From NCBI GenBank assembly GCA_050250665.1, contig JBFWOF010000039.1:1-59445 (forward strand): 59,445 nucleotides of DNA, in the 5' to 3' direction. Under the pieces are notes generated by a model. That model saw only the letters and a list, made by a program, of their open reading frames with translations. It did no database searches and was not told the DNA's origin. A program made the position numbers and the translations under genes. Below, in pieces: positions 1-9,428 of this stretch (positions are counted from its first letter, which is position 1; every line of letters begins with the position of its first letter). The stretch comes from JADKFD01 sp050250665. Its GTDB lineage: Bacteria > Pseudomonadota > Gammaproteobacteria > Xanthomonadales > SZUA-5.

Positions 1-63
1 AGTGAAACGCGTCAGCGCCAATGGTAGTGTGCATCCGCATGCGAGAGTAGGTCATCGCCAAGC
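1..63 (+). rRNA. rrf: 5S rRNA, 3' end (partial)
   Basis: The first bases match the conserved 3' half of bacterial 5S rRNA: the GTGAAACGC block, the GGTAGTGTG block and the closing GCGAGAGTAGGTCATCGCCA segment. The 5' half lies before the window, so the window opens at the end of an rRNA operon read on the plus strand. The exact mature 3' end is estimated. Confidence 0.88.
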
Positions 64-76
64 ACCTTTTAAACAC

Positions 77-108
77 CACAACGCCCAGTCCATCGACTGG
101 GCGTTGTG
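77..108 (+). terminator. Terminator hairpin of the rRNA operon
   Basis: A 14-bp perfect inverted repeat (77-90 pairing with 95-108) with a CATC loop follows the 5S rRNA by about 14 bases. The stem is CACAACGCCCAGTC and its complement. No long T-run follows, but position and stem strength fit the end of an rRNA operon. Confidence 0.8.
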
Positions 109-238
109 CTGTCTGGCGTTTGGAAAACTGACCGGGGTTCCCGGTCTTGCCTCATGACGACGTCCGAAGCCACGATGGGCTCTGATCCTGCCCCAGAGCG
201 CGCTATCTTTGCCGCAAGGATCGCAGGAGACAGGGCTT

Positions 239-733
239 ATGCAGATCGCGGTACTGACGGTTTCCGATACCCGGCACGTAGCCAACGACACCTCGGGCGA
301 CTATCTGGTCGCTGCACTCAAGGATGCCGGTCACCAACTGCACGAGCGGGCCATACTGGCCGACGATCGCTACCTGCTGAGAGCCCTGGTTTCGCAGTGG
401 ATCGCCGACCCCGCCTGTCAGGTGATCCTGATGACCGGTGGCACCGGTTTCACCGGCCGGGACAGCACTCCGGAAGCCATCGAGCCGCTGCTCGACAAGA
501 CCATGCCGGGATTCGGAGAGTTGTTTCGCGCGCTGTCCTACAAGGACATCGGTACCTCCGCACTGCAATCAAGGGCTTTCGCTGGCCTGGCAAACGGCAC
601 CATTGTGGTTGCGCTGCCGGGCTCCACCGGTGCATGTCGCCTGGCCTGGACTGAAATCCTGGGGCATCAGCTGGATGCCAGCACGCGCCCCTGCAATCTG
701 GCCGAGCTGCGCACGCGTTTTCTCGAGCGATGA
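239..733 (+). CDS. moaB: MoaB-like molybdenum cofactor biosynthesis protein
   Basis: The product is about 164 residues of the MoaB/MogA fold, which handles the adenylylation step of molybdopterin during molybdenum cofactor synthesis. Family signatures visible are the N-terminal LTVSDTR segment, the ILMTGGTGFTGRD loop (the GGTG/T..D molybdopterin-binding motif) and the late ALPGSTGA segment. An upstream TTG at 209 is in frame, but ATG 239 has AGGAGA at about -9 and begins directly with the first beta strand, so 239 is preferred. It stands alone between the rRNA terminator and the exporter locus; no other moa gene is in view. The family is clear; MogA-like versus MoaB-like function cannot be settled from sequence alone. 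Confidence 0.9.
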   Translation: MQIAVLTVSDTRHVANDTSGDYLVAALKDAGHQLHERAILADDRYLLRALVSQWIADPACQVILMTGGTGFTGRDSTPEAIEPLLDKTMPGFGELFRALSYKDIGTSALQSRAFAGLANGTIVVALPGSTGACRLAWTEILGHQLDASTRPCNLAELRTRFLER

Positions 734-938
734 CCGAAGTTTCGATGCGGAAACCTCGGATTGCAGAAGTTGCTGCCGATGTCCGCAAGTGAACACGAGC
801 CCACCTCGGCCTGATCGAATCCGAACAGCATTGCGATGCTGCTTGCGCGAAAAGAACTGCGTTGCGCTGAAAAAGACCCTTAAAACAATGTGATAGCAGT
901 GACATCCAGGCTGGCATGCTGTTTGCTCTACTGGGTTC

Positions 939-2192
939 ATGGATATCGCACGCCCTGATCTGAAGAAACAACGCCAGCGCCGACAGGCGATGTATGTGGC
1001 CGCAGCGCTGCTGGTGCTGACTGTCTCCGGCTTTGGCATTTCCCGCCTGGAGCCCGCTGCGCCAACCGTGCAGCGTCAGTCAGTGTGGATTGACACCGTC
1101 AAGCGCGGCGATCTGCTGCGCGAAGTGCGCGGACCTGGGCAGCTGGTGCCCAAGGAGATCCGCTGGCTCTCTGTGGACACGACCGCCCGCGTGGATCAGA
1201 TCGTGATCCGACCGGGCGCGACTGTCGAGCCTGATACGCTGATCCTGAAACTGAGCAATGCCGAGATTGACGATCAGGTGCTCGGCGCAAAGGCGGCGGT
1301 AGAGGCTGCCAAGGCCGACCTTGAAGCGAAGCGCATTGGCCTCGAGAGTCAGGTGCTGGATCAGCAGGCGCAGATTGCGGCGGTGCAGGCCGATCAGGAA
1401 GGCGCGCGACTGCAGGCCGAGGCCGAGGGCGAGCTCAATCGCAAAGGCATCGTCTCGTCGCTCCAGTACCGACAGACGCAGCTGCGCGCTGATCAGCTGG
1501 TGGTGCGACTGGACATCGAACGGCAGCGCCTGGCGATGCTGAAGCGCAATCTGGACGCGCAACTCGCTGCCGAGCGCTCGCGTCTGGATCAGTTGCAGAA
1601 CACCCTGCTGTTACGCCAGCGGCAGGCAGACGGACTCTCGGTTCGTGCCGGCATGCACGGCATCCTTCAGGTGATCGCTGTCGAGGAAGGTCAGCAGATC
1701 ACGGCCGGTGTCAACCTTGCCCGCGTCGCTCAGCCAGATGTCCTGCGCGCTGAACTGCGGGTCCCGGAAACCCAGGCCAAGGATGTCAAGGTGCAGCAGA
1801 GCGTGCGCGTGGATACCCGCAACGGCATCGTGCCCGGAGTGGTCGTGCGCATCGATCCGGCGGTTCAGAACGGTACTGTCCAGGTGGACGTCGATCTGAC
1901 CGGTCCGCTGCCCCCCGGCGCCCGTCCCGATCTGTCGGTCGATGGCACCATCGAAATCGAGAAACTCAGCAATGTGCTGTACGTCGGACGGCCGGCTTTT
2001 GGTCAGGCCGAGAGTCGCACCACCTTGTTCCGGCTGGATTCCGACAACGAGACGGCTCGGCGCGTTCCAGTAGAACTGGGCCGAGCGTCCGTTAGCCTGA
2101 TCGAAGTTACCCGCGGGCTTGAACCTGGCGACCAGGTCATCCTGTCCGATACCAGCAGCTACGACCAGCACGACCGCCTGCGGCTGCGCTGA
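939..2192 (+). CDS. Membrane-fusion (HlyD/MacA-type) periplasmic adaptor
   Basis: This 417-residue protein has a basic N-terminus, one membrane segment at about 18-36, then the usual adaptor layout: a first lipoyl-like half near residues 85-105 (VDQIVIRPGATVEP), a long alanine/glutamine/leucine coiled coil at about 115-235, the second lipoyl half (VRAGMHGILQVIAVEEGQQ) and a C-terminal beta-barrel/membrane-proximal region. Such proteins join an inner-membrane pump to an outer-membrane duct. It is followed 23 bases later by an ABC ATPase and then two large permeases, so it is the adaptor of an ABC exporter. No TolC-type duct gene is nearby. The start lacks a clear ribosome site; the next in-frame ATG (residue 18) would remove the basic leader. 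Confidence 0.85.
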   Translation: MDIARPDLKKQRQRRQAMYVAAALLVLTVSGFGISRLEPAAPTVQRQSVWIDTVKRGDLLREVRGPGQLVPKEIRWLSVDTTARVDQIVIRPGATVEPDTLILKLSNAEIDDQVLGAKAAVEAAKADLEAKRIGLESQVLDQQAQIAAVQADQEGARLQAEAEGELNRKGIVSSLQYRQTQLRADQLVVRLDIERQRLAMLKRNLDAQLAAERSRLDQLQNTLLLRQRQADGLSVRAGMHGILQVIAVEEGQQITAGVNLARVAQPDVLRAELRVPETQAKDVKVQQSVRVDTRNGIVPGVVVRIDPAVQNGTVQVDVDLTGPLPPGARPDLSVDGTIEIEKLSNVLYVGRPAFGQAESRTTLFRLDSDNETARRVPVELGRASVSLIEVTRGLEPGDQVILSDTSSYDQHDRLRLR

Positions 2193-2215
2193 TCCGAACT
2201 CCCGAGGAAAGCCCC

Positions 2216-2965
2216 ATGACTACAGCCAACGCCCTGATTTCCCTTCGAGATGTCGCCAAGGTCTATCTGACCGAAGATGTCGAGACCCACGCGCTCAGTG
2301 GCATCCACCTGGATATCCGCAAGGGCGAATACATTTCCATCTCGGGCCCCTCAGGTTGCGGCAAATCCACGCTGCTGGCGATCCTCGGCCTGCTCGATAC
2401 CCCCAGCAGCGGCAGCTACGAGATCAACGGTCGCTCGGTGGGTTCGATCAGCGCCAATGAACGGGCCAAGATTCGCAACAAGGAAATCGGCTTCATCTTT
2501 CAGGCCTTCAACCTGATCGGTGATCTGACCGTGTTCGAAAACGTCGAGCTGCCGCTGACCTATCGCACCGGATTGAACAAGGCCGAGCGCAGGAAGAAGG
2601 CCCAGCAGGCACTGGATCGGGTCGGAATGGCGCATCGGCTCAAGCACTATCCCTCACAGCTCTCCGGCGGTCAGCAGCAGCGCGTCGCCGTGGCCCGTGC
2701 GCTGGTGGGTGATCCCTCGATCCTGCTCGCCGATGAGCCCACCGGCAATCTCGATTCCAAGAATGGCGAGGCGGTCATGGTGCTGCTGGACGAACTTCAC
2801 AGCGCTGGTGCCACCATCTGCATGGTCACGCACGATCCGCGCTATGCCGATTTTGCCGACCGCAAGGTATTCATGTTTGACGGCCGCGTGGTGGATGAGG
2901 AAACCATGCATCAATTGCGGCATGAAGAAGATGCCCGCATACGCCGCGCCGCAGTCGGCGAATAA
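2216..2965 (+). CDS. ABC transporter ATP-binding protein, MacB/LolD class (first ATPase)
   Basis: A 249-residue ATPase with Walker A GPSGCGKST at 44-52, Q-loop in IFQAFNLI, signature LSGGQQQR near 148, Walker B ILLADEPTG near 170, a normal D-loop (NLDS) and the H-loop VTHDPRYAD. The sequence is of the MacB/LolD/FtsE group that powers permeases of the FtsX fold. AGGAAAG precedes the ATG. It lies 23 bases after the adaptor and 15 bases before the first permease, so it almost certainly energises the pump encoded next. Substrate is unknown; peptides, lipoproteins and macrolide-like compounds are all possible for this class. Confidence 0.92.
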   Translation: MTTANALISLRDVAKVYLTEDVETHALSGIHLDIRKGEYISISGPSGCGKSTLLAILGLLDTPSSGSYEINGRSVGSISANERAKIRNKEIGFIFQAFNLIGDLTVFENVELPLTYRTGLNKAERRKKAQQALDRVGMAHRLKHYPSQLSGGQQQRVAVARALVGDPSILLADEPTGNLDSKNGEAVMVLLDELHSAGATICMVTHDPRYADFADRKVFMFDGRVVDEETMHQLRHEEDARIRRAAVGE

Positions 2966-2980
2966 AACTGGGGCCCTGCC

Positions 2981-5398
2981 ATGACCTACGCCATCGCCGA
3001 GTTGCGCCAGAGCTGGCGGGCGCTGCTGCATCAACCGGGCAACAGCCTGCTCACGGTATTCGTGCTGGCGCTGGGATTGGCTGGCGTGATCGGCATGTTG
3101 TCGATCATCAAGTCGCTGGTCTGGGATCCGCTGCCCTATCCGAATGCCGACCAGATCCTGACCGTCGGCTGGCGCGATCGGGCCAACAGCGGCCCCAATC
3201 TGCAGTCACTGGACGCCGAGCAATTCCTGCAATGGCAGGAACGCCTGGAGGGTCAGGCGGAGCTGGCCGGTAGCGGCAGCGCCACCGTCAACCTGACCAG
3301 CCGCGATGGTGTCGAGCGCTATGACGGTGCCTACGTGACCCACAACCTGTTCGCGATGCTGGGCGTAGCCCCGGTGCTGGGGCGCGGGTTTACCGCCGAA
3401 GATGACCGGCCGGGGGCAGCTGCGGTGGTGTTGCTGTCGAACGAACTGTGGCGCAATCGATTTGCCAGTGCCCCGGAGATCGTCGGCAGCCAGGTTCGGG
3501 CGAACGCTCAGGCGGCCACAGTCATCGGAATCATGCCCCCTGATTTCAGCTTCCCGCACCGGGAAGCGTTGTGGCTGCCTGCGCAGGTGACCCGCGCCGC
3601 AGGGCCGGTGCCCGACCGCGACATGGATACCTTTGCCCGTCCTCTGTCTGTGGACGGGTCTGCTGCCATCCGGACCACGCTGGAATCGTGGCTGGCGGAT
3701 CAAGTTGTCGCCGACGCGGCGCGCTGGTCCGCCGTCGAGGTGGATGCCGAGCCACTGCCGATGCTGTACGCGAACCGCGAAACCCGGATGATTCTGAACA
3801 TCATGCTGGCCACCGTCGGTCTGGTCCTGCTGGTGGCCTGCGCCAATGCAGCCAATCTGATGCTGGCCCGCACCCTGGCCCGCAGCCGCGACCTGGCCTT
3901 GCGACTGACCCTGGGCGCGAGTCGCGGTCGCGTCGGTTTGTACCTGTTGGCGCAGAGCCTGATGCTGACGCTGCTGGCAACACTGCTGGCGCTGCCACTG
4001 GCACAATGGGGTGTGGATTGGGTGGTCGCCGCTTTTGCCGGTACGGGTGAAGACCTTGCCCCCTGGTTTCATCCGGGAATAAACGCCGGTATGGCTGCGA
4101 TGGCAATAGCCGTGGCCATGACGTCGGCACTGCTGGTTGCGGCCTTGCCTGTCGCACGACTGCGTGTGGACTCGCTCGCGAGCGGTCTGCGCGAGGGAGG
4201 ACGGGCGGTATCGGCGGGCGGCATTGGCAAGCTCAGTCGTATTCTGGTCGTGGCCCAACTGACGATGGCCTGCATCGTGTTGTTGTCCACCCTGGTGATG
4301 GTCAGAGGCGTTGCCGGATTGGCGAAAACCGATCTCGGCATCAACCCGGACCATTTGCTGACAGCGCGAGTTGCGCTGTTCGAGCAGCTCTATCCCGCTG
4401 ACGCCGACACCGTGGACTATTTCAGGAAGCTCGTCGACGAATTGCGGCTGCAGCCGGAGGTCGTCGCGGCTGGCGCAGGAACGACCCTGCCCGGATTGAT
4501 GGGAGACACGGAGCAGGTGCTGCCGGAAGGATTCGTCGCGGCCAATGAGCAGGGTCAGCTGGTGCGTTATGCGGCAGTGGATGATGGATTCCTGCCCACC
4601 TATCAGGTGGAACTGCGCTCCGGCCGCGCATTCGACAGCCGCGATACCGCCGACTCGGACCCGGTGGCCATCATTGACGAACGCTTTGCCGCGAATCTGT
4701 TTGCCGGCGCCGATCCGATCGGTCGACGGCTGCGGATACCGGCGCAGGGTGACAACGCGCGATGGCATACCGTCATTGGCGTGGTCGAGAACCTGCAACT
4801 GGAAGATGCCGGGGACCCGCTGCTGCCGAATGTGCTGGTCGCCCTGTCGCAGTCTCCGCAACGTTTCGTCAGCGTCGTGGTCCGCACCCGCACCGACCCG
4901 GAGCTGTTCAAGACTCGACTGACCGAACTCATTCGACTGCAGGATCCCGACACCCCGGCCTACTGGCTCCGAAGCTACGACGAAGTCATCCGTGTGGCGA
5001 TGGTCGGCGAGCGGGTGGTCTCGGGCATGTTCACGGCCTTCGGGCTGGCCACGCTGGTGCTGGCAGCCGCCGGATTGTATGGACTGATCGCGCAGCTGGT
5101 CAGTCAGCGTACCCGCGAGATCGGGGTGCAGCGGGCGCTGGGGGCGCCGGGTTCGGCCGTATTGCGGCGGCTGCTGGGTCAGACCCTGGGCCAGGTCCTG
5201 ATCGGTCTGATTCTGGGCGTTGCTCTGGCCATTCCCTTCGCCGGAACGATCGCTCGGGCGATACCCAGCCTGCCGGCGGATCCGTTCGCCGTTCCCTTGT
5301 TGATTGCGATTCTGCTGACAGTATCGGTGGTCGCGGTGTTGATGCCCGCTCGCCGCGCATTGGGCGTGGACCCCACAGTGGCACTGCGCGACGAGTAA
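2981..5398 (+). CDS. ABC exporter permease with two MacB_PCD-FtsX halves (ADOP type), first copy
   Basis: An 805-residue permease that repeats the MacB layout twice: N-terminal membrane helix (about 20-45), a periplasmic MacB_PCD-like domain, then an FtsX block starting near residue 270 with ACANAANLMLARTLARS and LRLTLGASR; a second helix near 420, a second periplasmic domain and a final FtsX block (TREIGVQRALGAPGSAV). It ends with the common VDPTVALRDE tail. Classical MacB has one such half plus a fused ATPase, so this belongs to the ADOP-like double permeases. The next permease starts 10 bases downstream. Eight membrane segments are expected with both ends in the cytoplasm. Confidence 0.88.
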   Translation: MTYAIAELRQSWRALLHQPGNSLLTVFVLALGLAGVIGMLSIIKSLVWDPLPYPNADQILTVGWRDRANSGPNLQSLDAEQFLQWQERLEGQAELAGSGSATVNLTSRDGVERYDGAYVTHNLFAMLGVAPVLGRGFTAEDDRPGAAAVVLLSNELWRNRFASAPEIVGSQVRANAQAATVIGIMPPDFSFPHREALWLPAQVTRAAGPVPDRDMDTFARPLSVDGSAAIRTTLESWLADQVVADAARWSAVEVDAEPLPMLYANRETRMILNIMLATVGLVLLVACANAANLMLARTLARSRDLALRLTLGASRGRVGLYLLAQSLMLTLLATLLALPLAQWGVDWVVAAFAGTGEDLAPWFHPGINAGMAAMAIAVAMTSALLVAALPVARLRVDSLASGLREGGRAVSAGGIGKLSRILVVAQLTMACIVLLSTLVMVRGVAGLAKTDLGINPDHLLTARVALFEQLYPADADTVDYFRKLVDELRLQPEVVAAGAGTTLPGLMGDTEQVLPEGFVAANEQGQLVRYAAVDDGFLPTYQVELRSGRAFDSRDTADSDPVAIIDERFAANLFAGADPIGRRLRIPAQGDNARWHTVIGVVENLQLEDAGDPLLPNVLVALSQSPQRFVSVVVRTRTDPELFKTRLTELIRLQDPDTPAYWLRSYDEVIRVAMVGERVVSGMFTAFGLATLVLAAAGLYGLIAQLVSQRTREIGVQRALGAPGSAVLRRLLGQTLGQVLIGLILGVALAIPFAGTIARAIPSLPADPFAVPLLIAILLTVSVVAVLMPARRALGVDPTVALRDE

Positions 5399-5408
5399 AG
5401 ACCTGATC

Positions 5409-7781
5409 ATGAATCTGCTGCTGTCCGCGATCCAACGCCTGCGCCGCTCACCGGGCTATACGCTGGGGCTTCTGGCCACGATGACCCTGGGTCTGTGCCT
5501 GACCATCACCATGTTCGCCATCGTCCATGGCGTGGCCTTTGCGCCCTTGCCCTATCCCGGTGGCGATCGCGTGGTCGTGGTCAATTCGCAGCGGATTCAG
5601 AGCGGCGCCCGCGGTGGCATTACGCCCCAGAACGCCGTCGACACACTCTCCGATCTGGATGAACTGGAAGCGTTTGCGTACTACACCTATGGCGGTGCGG
5701 ATCTTAAAGTGGACGGTCGGCCATCGGTGCTGACCATCAATCAGGTCAGCAGCGGCTTCTTCGATGTCTTTGCCATGCCGGCGATGCTCGGTCGCACCCT
5801 GCGGGCGGGCGATGGTGGTCAGGCGCGCGCGGTGCTCAGCCACCAGACCTGGCAGCAACTGGGTGCTGATCCGGACATCGTCGGCAAGACCCTGACCCTG
5901 AACTGGATCTCGCCGGAGATCGTCGGTGTGATGGCGCCCGAGTTCGACTTTCCCGATCCGGAAGTGGCGCTCTGGATTGCCGGCGACGAGGCCGAATACC
6001 GGAATCTGGATGCCGGCGTGTACGAGAACGCGCGCTACCTCAACGGCATCGGCAGGCTCAAGCCCGGCATCACCCCGACACAGCTTGATGCGAGGCTGTC
6101 TGCGCTGGTGCCGGCTGGCAGCGCTGATGCCTGGACGCTGCGCGCAAAGACCCTGCTGGATTCCAGGCTTGGCGGGCGTCGGCCGCTGCTGCTGACCTTG
6201 CTGTCGATCTCCGTGCTGGTCCTGCTCATTGCCTGCGCCAACGCCGCCCATCTGGTGATGGTGCGCGGCTACGGCAGACTGGCGCAGTTCGGCATCCAGC
6301 GGGCGCTCGGCGCCAGTCAGACCCGCATCGCCCTCGAGTTCCTGATCGAGGTGTTGCTGGTCGCCAGCATGGCGATGTTGGCAGCACTGGCCCTGGCCTC
6401 GATCGGGCTCAAGCATTTCGTCGGACTTTTCGACAGCGGGCTGCCGCGAGCAGCGGAAGTTGTCATCTCGATGCCAGTGCTCGGCTTCGCGCTGCTGGCC
6501 ACGCTCATGGTCACGGTCATCTGCGGTGTCTGGCCGGCCTTGCGGCTGCATCGCAGCGGCATCAGCGCGGCGCTGACCCGCCGGGTCGGCATGGGGCCGC
6601 GTGGATCGGGCGTGGAACGTGGATTGCCGATCGTCGCGCTGGCGCTGTCGATCGCCGCGCTGTCGACCGCGGCGCTGCTGGCGATCAGCGCGCAACGATT
6701 GGGCGAGCAGGACGATCTGGCCGAGGTCGACCAGATCCTGGCGCTGCAGATCTTCGCGGCCGGCCAGGATGGCGCCGAGTTCTTCCAGCAGATGGAGCGC
6801 ATGCGCGAGGCTGCGGCCGCCATTCCCGGCGTCACCGAGGTTGGGTTGCTGAGCGGCGCGCCGTTCACGCCGGTGGGCGGTGTATCCCTCGATGTTTCGC
6901 TGCCCGGCGCCGCCCCGCAGGAATCGCAGTCGCTGAAGGGGCGGATCATCAGCGGGCCGGTACTGGAATCGCTGGGTATCCCTCTCATCCGCGGGCGGAA
7001 ACTCGACAACGCTGACCGCAAAGGCACGGCATTGGTGGCCATGCTTAACGAAAGAGCAGCGCGTGAATTGTTCGGCGCCGCTGACGCGATTGGCCAATCG
7101 GTGTTGGTGCCACCCTTCGGCAGCAGCGGCGAGCCCGTTTCGTTCCGCGTGGTGGGCGTGGTCGCCGATCGCAAGCTGGATGCGGTGGACGGCGATCAGG
7201 CAGCGGCCGAGATCTGGCTGCCTTTTGAGCAATATCCTGTGCCCTTCGGCTCCCTGCTGCTATCCAGTCCGCTGCCGCCCAAGTCTCTGATCAGACAAGC
7301 GGAAGCGGCTGTCTGGAGCGTGGATCCCGGCCTCGGCATCTATCGCAGCTTTGCGCCGGCCGACGATCGCGACGGGCAGCTGGCGTTGCCGCGTTTCTTC
7401 GCCCGCAACGCCGGTGCCTTCGCCGTGTTTGCGCTGGCCCTGTCGATCGTGGGCGTCTACGGGGTACTGGCGGTTGATCTGTCGCGTCGACGCCGCGAAC
7501 TGGCGCTGCGGGCAGCATTGGGCGCCTCGTCGGCGCGAGCGCTGCGTTTCGTGGCGTCCAAGGGCCTGGCGATTGGCCTGCCAGGCATTCTGCTGGGTTT
7601 GCTGCTGGCGGCCTTCATGGCCGAGGGCGTGCGTGGGCTGCTCTTTGATGTCGGTGCGATCGCGCCCTGGGTCGTCGCTGCTTCCGGTCTGCCGCTGCTG
7701 TTGCTGACCGCGCTGGTGTGCTGGACGCTGGCGCGACGCGCGGCGCGCATTGCGCCCAATCTGGCTCTGCGGGAAGAGTGA
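5409..7781 (+). CDS. ABC exporter permease with two MacB_PCD-FtsX halves (ADOP type), second copy
   Basis: A 790-residue paralogue of the preceding permease with the same plan: N-terminal helix, periplasmic domain, FtsX block with ACANAAHLVMVRGYGR and IQRALGASQTR, then a second set ending in RRRRELALRAALGASSARA and the tail IAPNLALREE. The family tail motif is retained in both copies, which suggests a shared ancestor and perhaps a heteromeric pump. It begins 10 bases after the first copy and is followed by a 286-base spacer with palindromes before the second ATPase. No frameshift or lost domain is seen. Confidence 0.87.
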   Translation: MNLLLSAIQRLRRSPGYTLGLLATMTLGLCLTITMFAIVHGVAFAPLPYPGGDRVVVVNSQRIQSGARGGITPQNAVDTLSDLDELEAFAYYTYGGADLKVDGRPSVLTINQVSSGFFDVFAMPAMLGRTLRAGDGGQARAVLSHQTWQQLGADPDIVGKTLTLNWISPEIVGVMAPEFDFPDPEVALWIAGDEAEYRNLDAGVYENARYLNGIGRLKPGITPTQLDARLSALVPAGSADAWTLRAKTLLDSRLGGRRPLLLTLLSISVLVLLIACANAAHLVMVRGYGRLAQFGIQRALGASQTRIALEFLIEVLLVASMAMLAALALASIGLKHFVGLFDSGLPRAAEVVISMPVLGFALLATLMVTVICGVWPALRLHRSGISAALTRRVGMGPRGSGVERGLPIVALALSIAALSTAALLAISAQRLGEQDDLAEVDQILALQIFAAGQDGAEFFQQMERMREAAAAIPGVTEVGLLSGAPFTPVGGVSLDVSLPGAAPQESQSLKGRIISGPVLESLGIPLIRGRKLDNADRKGTALVAMLNERAARELFGAADAIGQSVLVPPFGSSGEPVSFRVVGVVADRKLDAVDGDQAAAEIWLPFEQYPVPFGSLLLSSPLPPKSLIRQAEAAVWSVDPGLGIYRSFAPADDRDGQLALPRFFARNAGAFAVFALALSIVGVYGVLAVDLSRRRRELALRAALGASSARALRFVASKGLAIGLPGILLGLLLAAFMAEGVRGLLFDVGAIAPWVVAASGLPLLLLTALVCWTLARRAARIAPNLALREE

Positions 7782-7841
7782 CGATCAAGGAGTGTCTGTG
7801 TGCGCCAACGGTTCCGGGATGAAACAGCACAAGGGCGAGGA

Positions 7842-7920
7842 GCCGTAGGTTGGGCTAAGCGTAGCGTGCCCAACAAATGGTCAATACGTTGGGCACGCTG
7901 GGCTTTGCCCAACCTACGGC
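7842..7920. repeat. Nested palindrome (GTAGGTTGGGC family)
   Basis: A 14-bp outer arm (7842-7855, GCCGTAGGTTGGGC) pairs with 7907-7920, and an inner arm AGCGTGCCCAAC (7863-7874) pairs with 7888-7899. The element lies in the 286-base gap between the second permease and the second ATPase. It could fold as a long cruciform or RNA hairpin and might separate expression of the two. Confidence 0.8.
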
Positions 7921-7951
7921 TGCAGGAGTTGGTCGGGCTGTGCGGAACACC

Positions 7952-7983
7952 AGAGCGGCGCCGCAGCGCGGCGCCCTCCAAAG
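7952..7983. repeat. GC-rich palindrome also present at 25531-25560
   Basis: This self-complementary block, built on GGCGCCGCAGCGCGGCGCC and ending in CTCCA, recurs on the opposite strand near 25531-25560, each time flanked by a similar G/C-A-rich stretch. It is one of several dispersed palindrome families in this window. Confidence 0.65.
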
Positions 7984-8067
7984 CGCTGGCCGGTCGCGTC
8001 CCCCGATTGCTCCGCTCGCATTGACACAACAACCATTCACCAAATCCATTCCCCGAAAGGAACCGCC

Positions 8068-8733
8068 GTGATCCGCCTCGAAAAGCTGGAAAAATCCGTA
8101 CCCGCCGGTCAGGGCCGTCTGTGGTTGCTGCGGCAGATCAATCTGGCCGTGGCTGCTGGCGAATTCATCGCCATCACCGGTCCGTCCGGCGCTGGCAAGA
8201 GCACGCTGCTGTCCATACTCGGCTTGATGGACAGCGAGTTCGAAGGCCACTACGAACTCGATGGTCAGGTGGTGGACAAGCTCGCCCCGAAGGCGCGTCA
8301 GGCGCTGCAGCGCGAGGCCATCGGATTCATCTTTCAGCAATATCACCTGATCGACGACCTCACCGTGGCCGAGAATCTGGACTTGCCGCTGTCCTATCGC
8401 AATGTGCCCGGCAGCGAGCGCAAGGCGCGGGTGGCAGACATCCTCGACCGCTTCCAGATCGTCGGCAAGAAGGACCTCTACCCGCGCCAGCTGTCTGGTG
8501 GACAGCAGCAGCTGGTGGCCGTCGCCCGCGCCACGATCACTCGTCCGAAAGTGCTGCTGGCCGATGAACCCACCGGCGCGCTGCACACCAGTCAGGGCGA
8601 GATGATCATGGCGCTGCTGGAAGAGCTGCATCGCGATGGCGCCACCATCCTGATGGTGACCCACAACCAGGCCAATGCCGCCCGCGCCCAGCGCCGGGTC
8701 AATCTGCTGGATGGCTGGATCAGCGACAGCTGA
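8068..8733 (+). CDS. ABC transporter ATP-binding protein, second ATPase of the exporter locus
   Basis: A 221-residue ATPase starting at GTG 8068 with GAAAGG upstream. Walker A GPSGAGKST lies at 38-46, then Q-loop IFQQYHLI, signature LSGGQQQL near 142, Walker B VLLADEPTG and H-loop VTHNQAN. It is a paralogue of the first ATPase. Two differences stand out: the signature ends in L rather than R, and the D-loop reads GALHTS where the first ATPase has GNLDS, so the usual D-loop aspartate is histidine. It may be a specialised partner of the two permeases, or the ATPase of another pump. It ends three bases before the stop of the convergent thioredoxin gene. Confidence 0.88.
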   Translation: MIRLEKLEKSVPAGQGRLWLLRQINLAVAAGEFIAITGPSGAGKSTLLSILGLMDSEFEGHYELDGQVVDKLAPKARQALQREAIGFIFQQYHLIDDLTVAENLDLPLSYRNVPGSERKARVADILDRFQIVGKKDLYPRQLSGGQQQLVAVARATITRPKVLLADEPTGALHTSQGEMIMALLEELHRDGATILMVTHNQANAARAQRRVNLLDGWISDS

Positions 8734-8736
8734 GCC

Positions 8737-9267
8737 TCAGGGGCCGGTGCGGCCGCCGGTATCGAGCGCGCGCTCTTCGAGCAAGCCGTTCATCAGCTCG
8801 ATCAGCGCCGGCAGGGATTGTTCCGAATAGCCTCGCTTGATCTCGCGCACCTGGCCGCGATGATCGATCAGCACCAGAAAGGGCAGGGATTCAACGCCGA
8901 AGGCCTTGCCCACACGCTTGCGCGCATCGTGCACGAGCGCAATCTCGGCCTGGGCCAGCTGCCGCAGATGCCGGCGGAACAGCTTCCTGTCCTCGCCAAA
9001 ATTGATGCTGATGATCCGTAGTTCCGACTTCGGGATCTGCTGCTGGATGCTCTCCAGCACTGGCAGTTCCTTGAGGCAGGGCCCGCACCATGAGGCCCAG
9101 AAGCTGATCGCCACCACCTTGCCCTTCAGTTCGCTGAGCCTGAGGGTCTCGCTGGTGCGTGATTCCACGCCCAGATCGTCCACTGGTGGCGCTTCCGCGC
9201 GGGCAGCGAGGGTGGCCAGACACAGGGCCAGGGCGATCAGGAAACGACTCAGGACAAACGTAGGCAT
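8737..9267 (-). CDS. TlpA/ResA-like periplasmic thioredoxin
   Basis: A 176-residue protein with a signal peptide (about 1-24, ending ALCLATLAARA) and a thioredoxin fold with the redox motif WCGPC at 60-64 and a cis-proline segment ESLPFLVL. Such proteins reduce or isomerise disulphides in the periplasm, often during cytochrome c or copper-site assembly. It is monocistronic and convergent with the exporter ATPase. Nothing nearby names its substrate; the cysteine-containing secreted paralogues encoded at 9429-11059, divergent from it, are one possible client, but that is inference. Confidence 0.85.
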   Translation of the reverse strand: MPTFVLSRFLIALALCLATLAARAEAPPVDDLGVESRTSETLRLSELKGKVVAISFWASWCGPCLKELPVLESIQQQIPKSELRIISINFGEDRKLFRRHLRQLAQAEIALVHDARKRVGKAFGVESLPFLVLIDHRGQVREIKRGYSEQSLPALIELMNGLLEERALDTGGRTGP

Positions 9268-9428
9268 GGCGATGATTCGCGAGCTGGCAGTGGCAAGGCG
9301 CGAAGACTAGCAGTCTTCAGTCGCATTGAGTCACACTCTGGAAAGACCTGTTCCGGGCGGCGGGCTGGCGCGGTCGGCACCGCTGCGCAATGATGTCCAC
9401 CGCAAGCCCTTTTCGCGGTTCGACTGAA

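Noticed and set aside
3206..5410. 734-codon open frame antisense to the first permease
   Set aside because: High-GC antisense shadow; composition rich in Q, H and R and no domain, whereas the plus-strand permease is well supported.
8737..9267. Assignment as DsbE/CcmG for cytochrome c maturation
   Set aside because: No ccm genes nearby and no CcmG-specific features recognised, so only TlpA-like is claimed.
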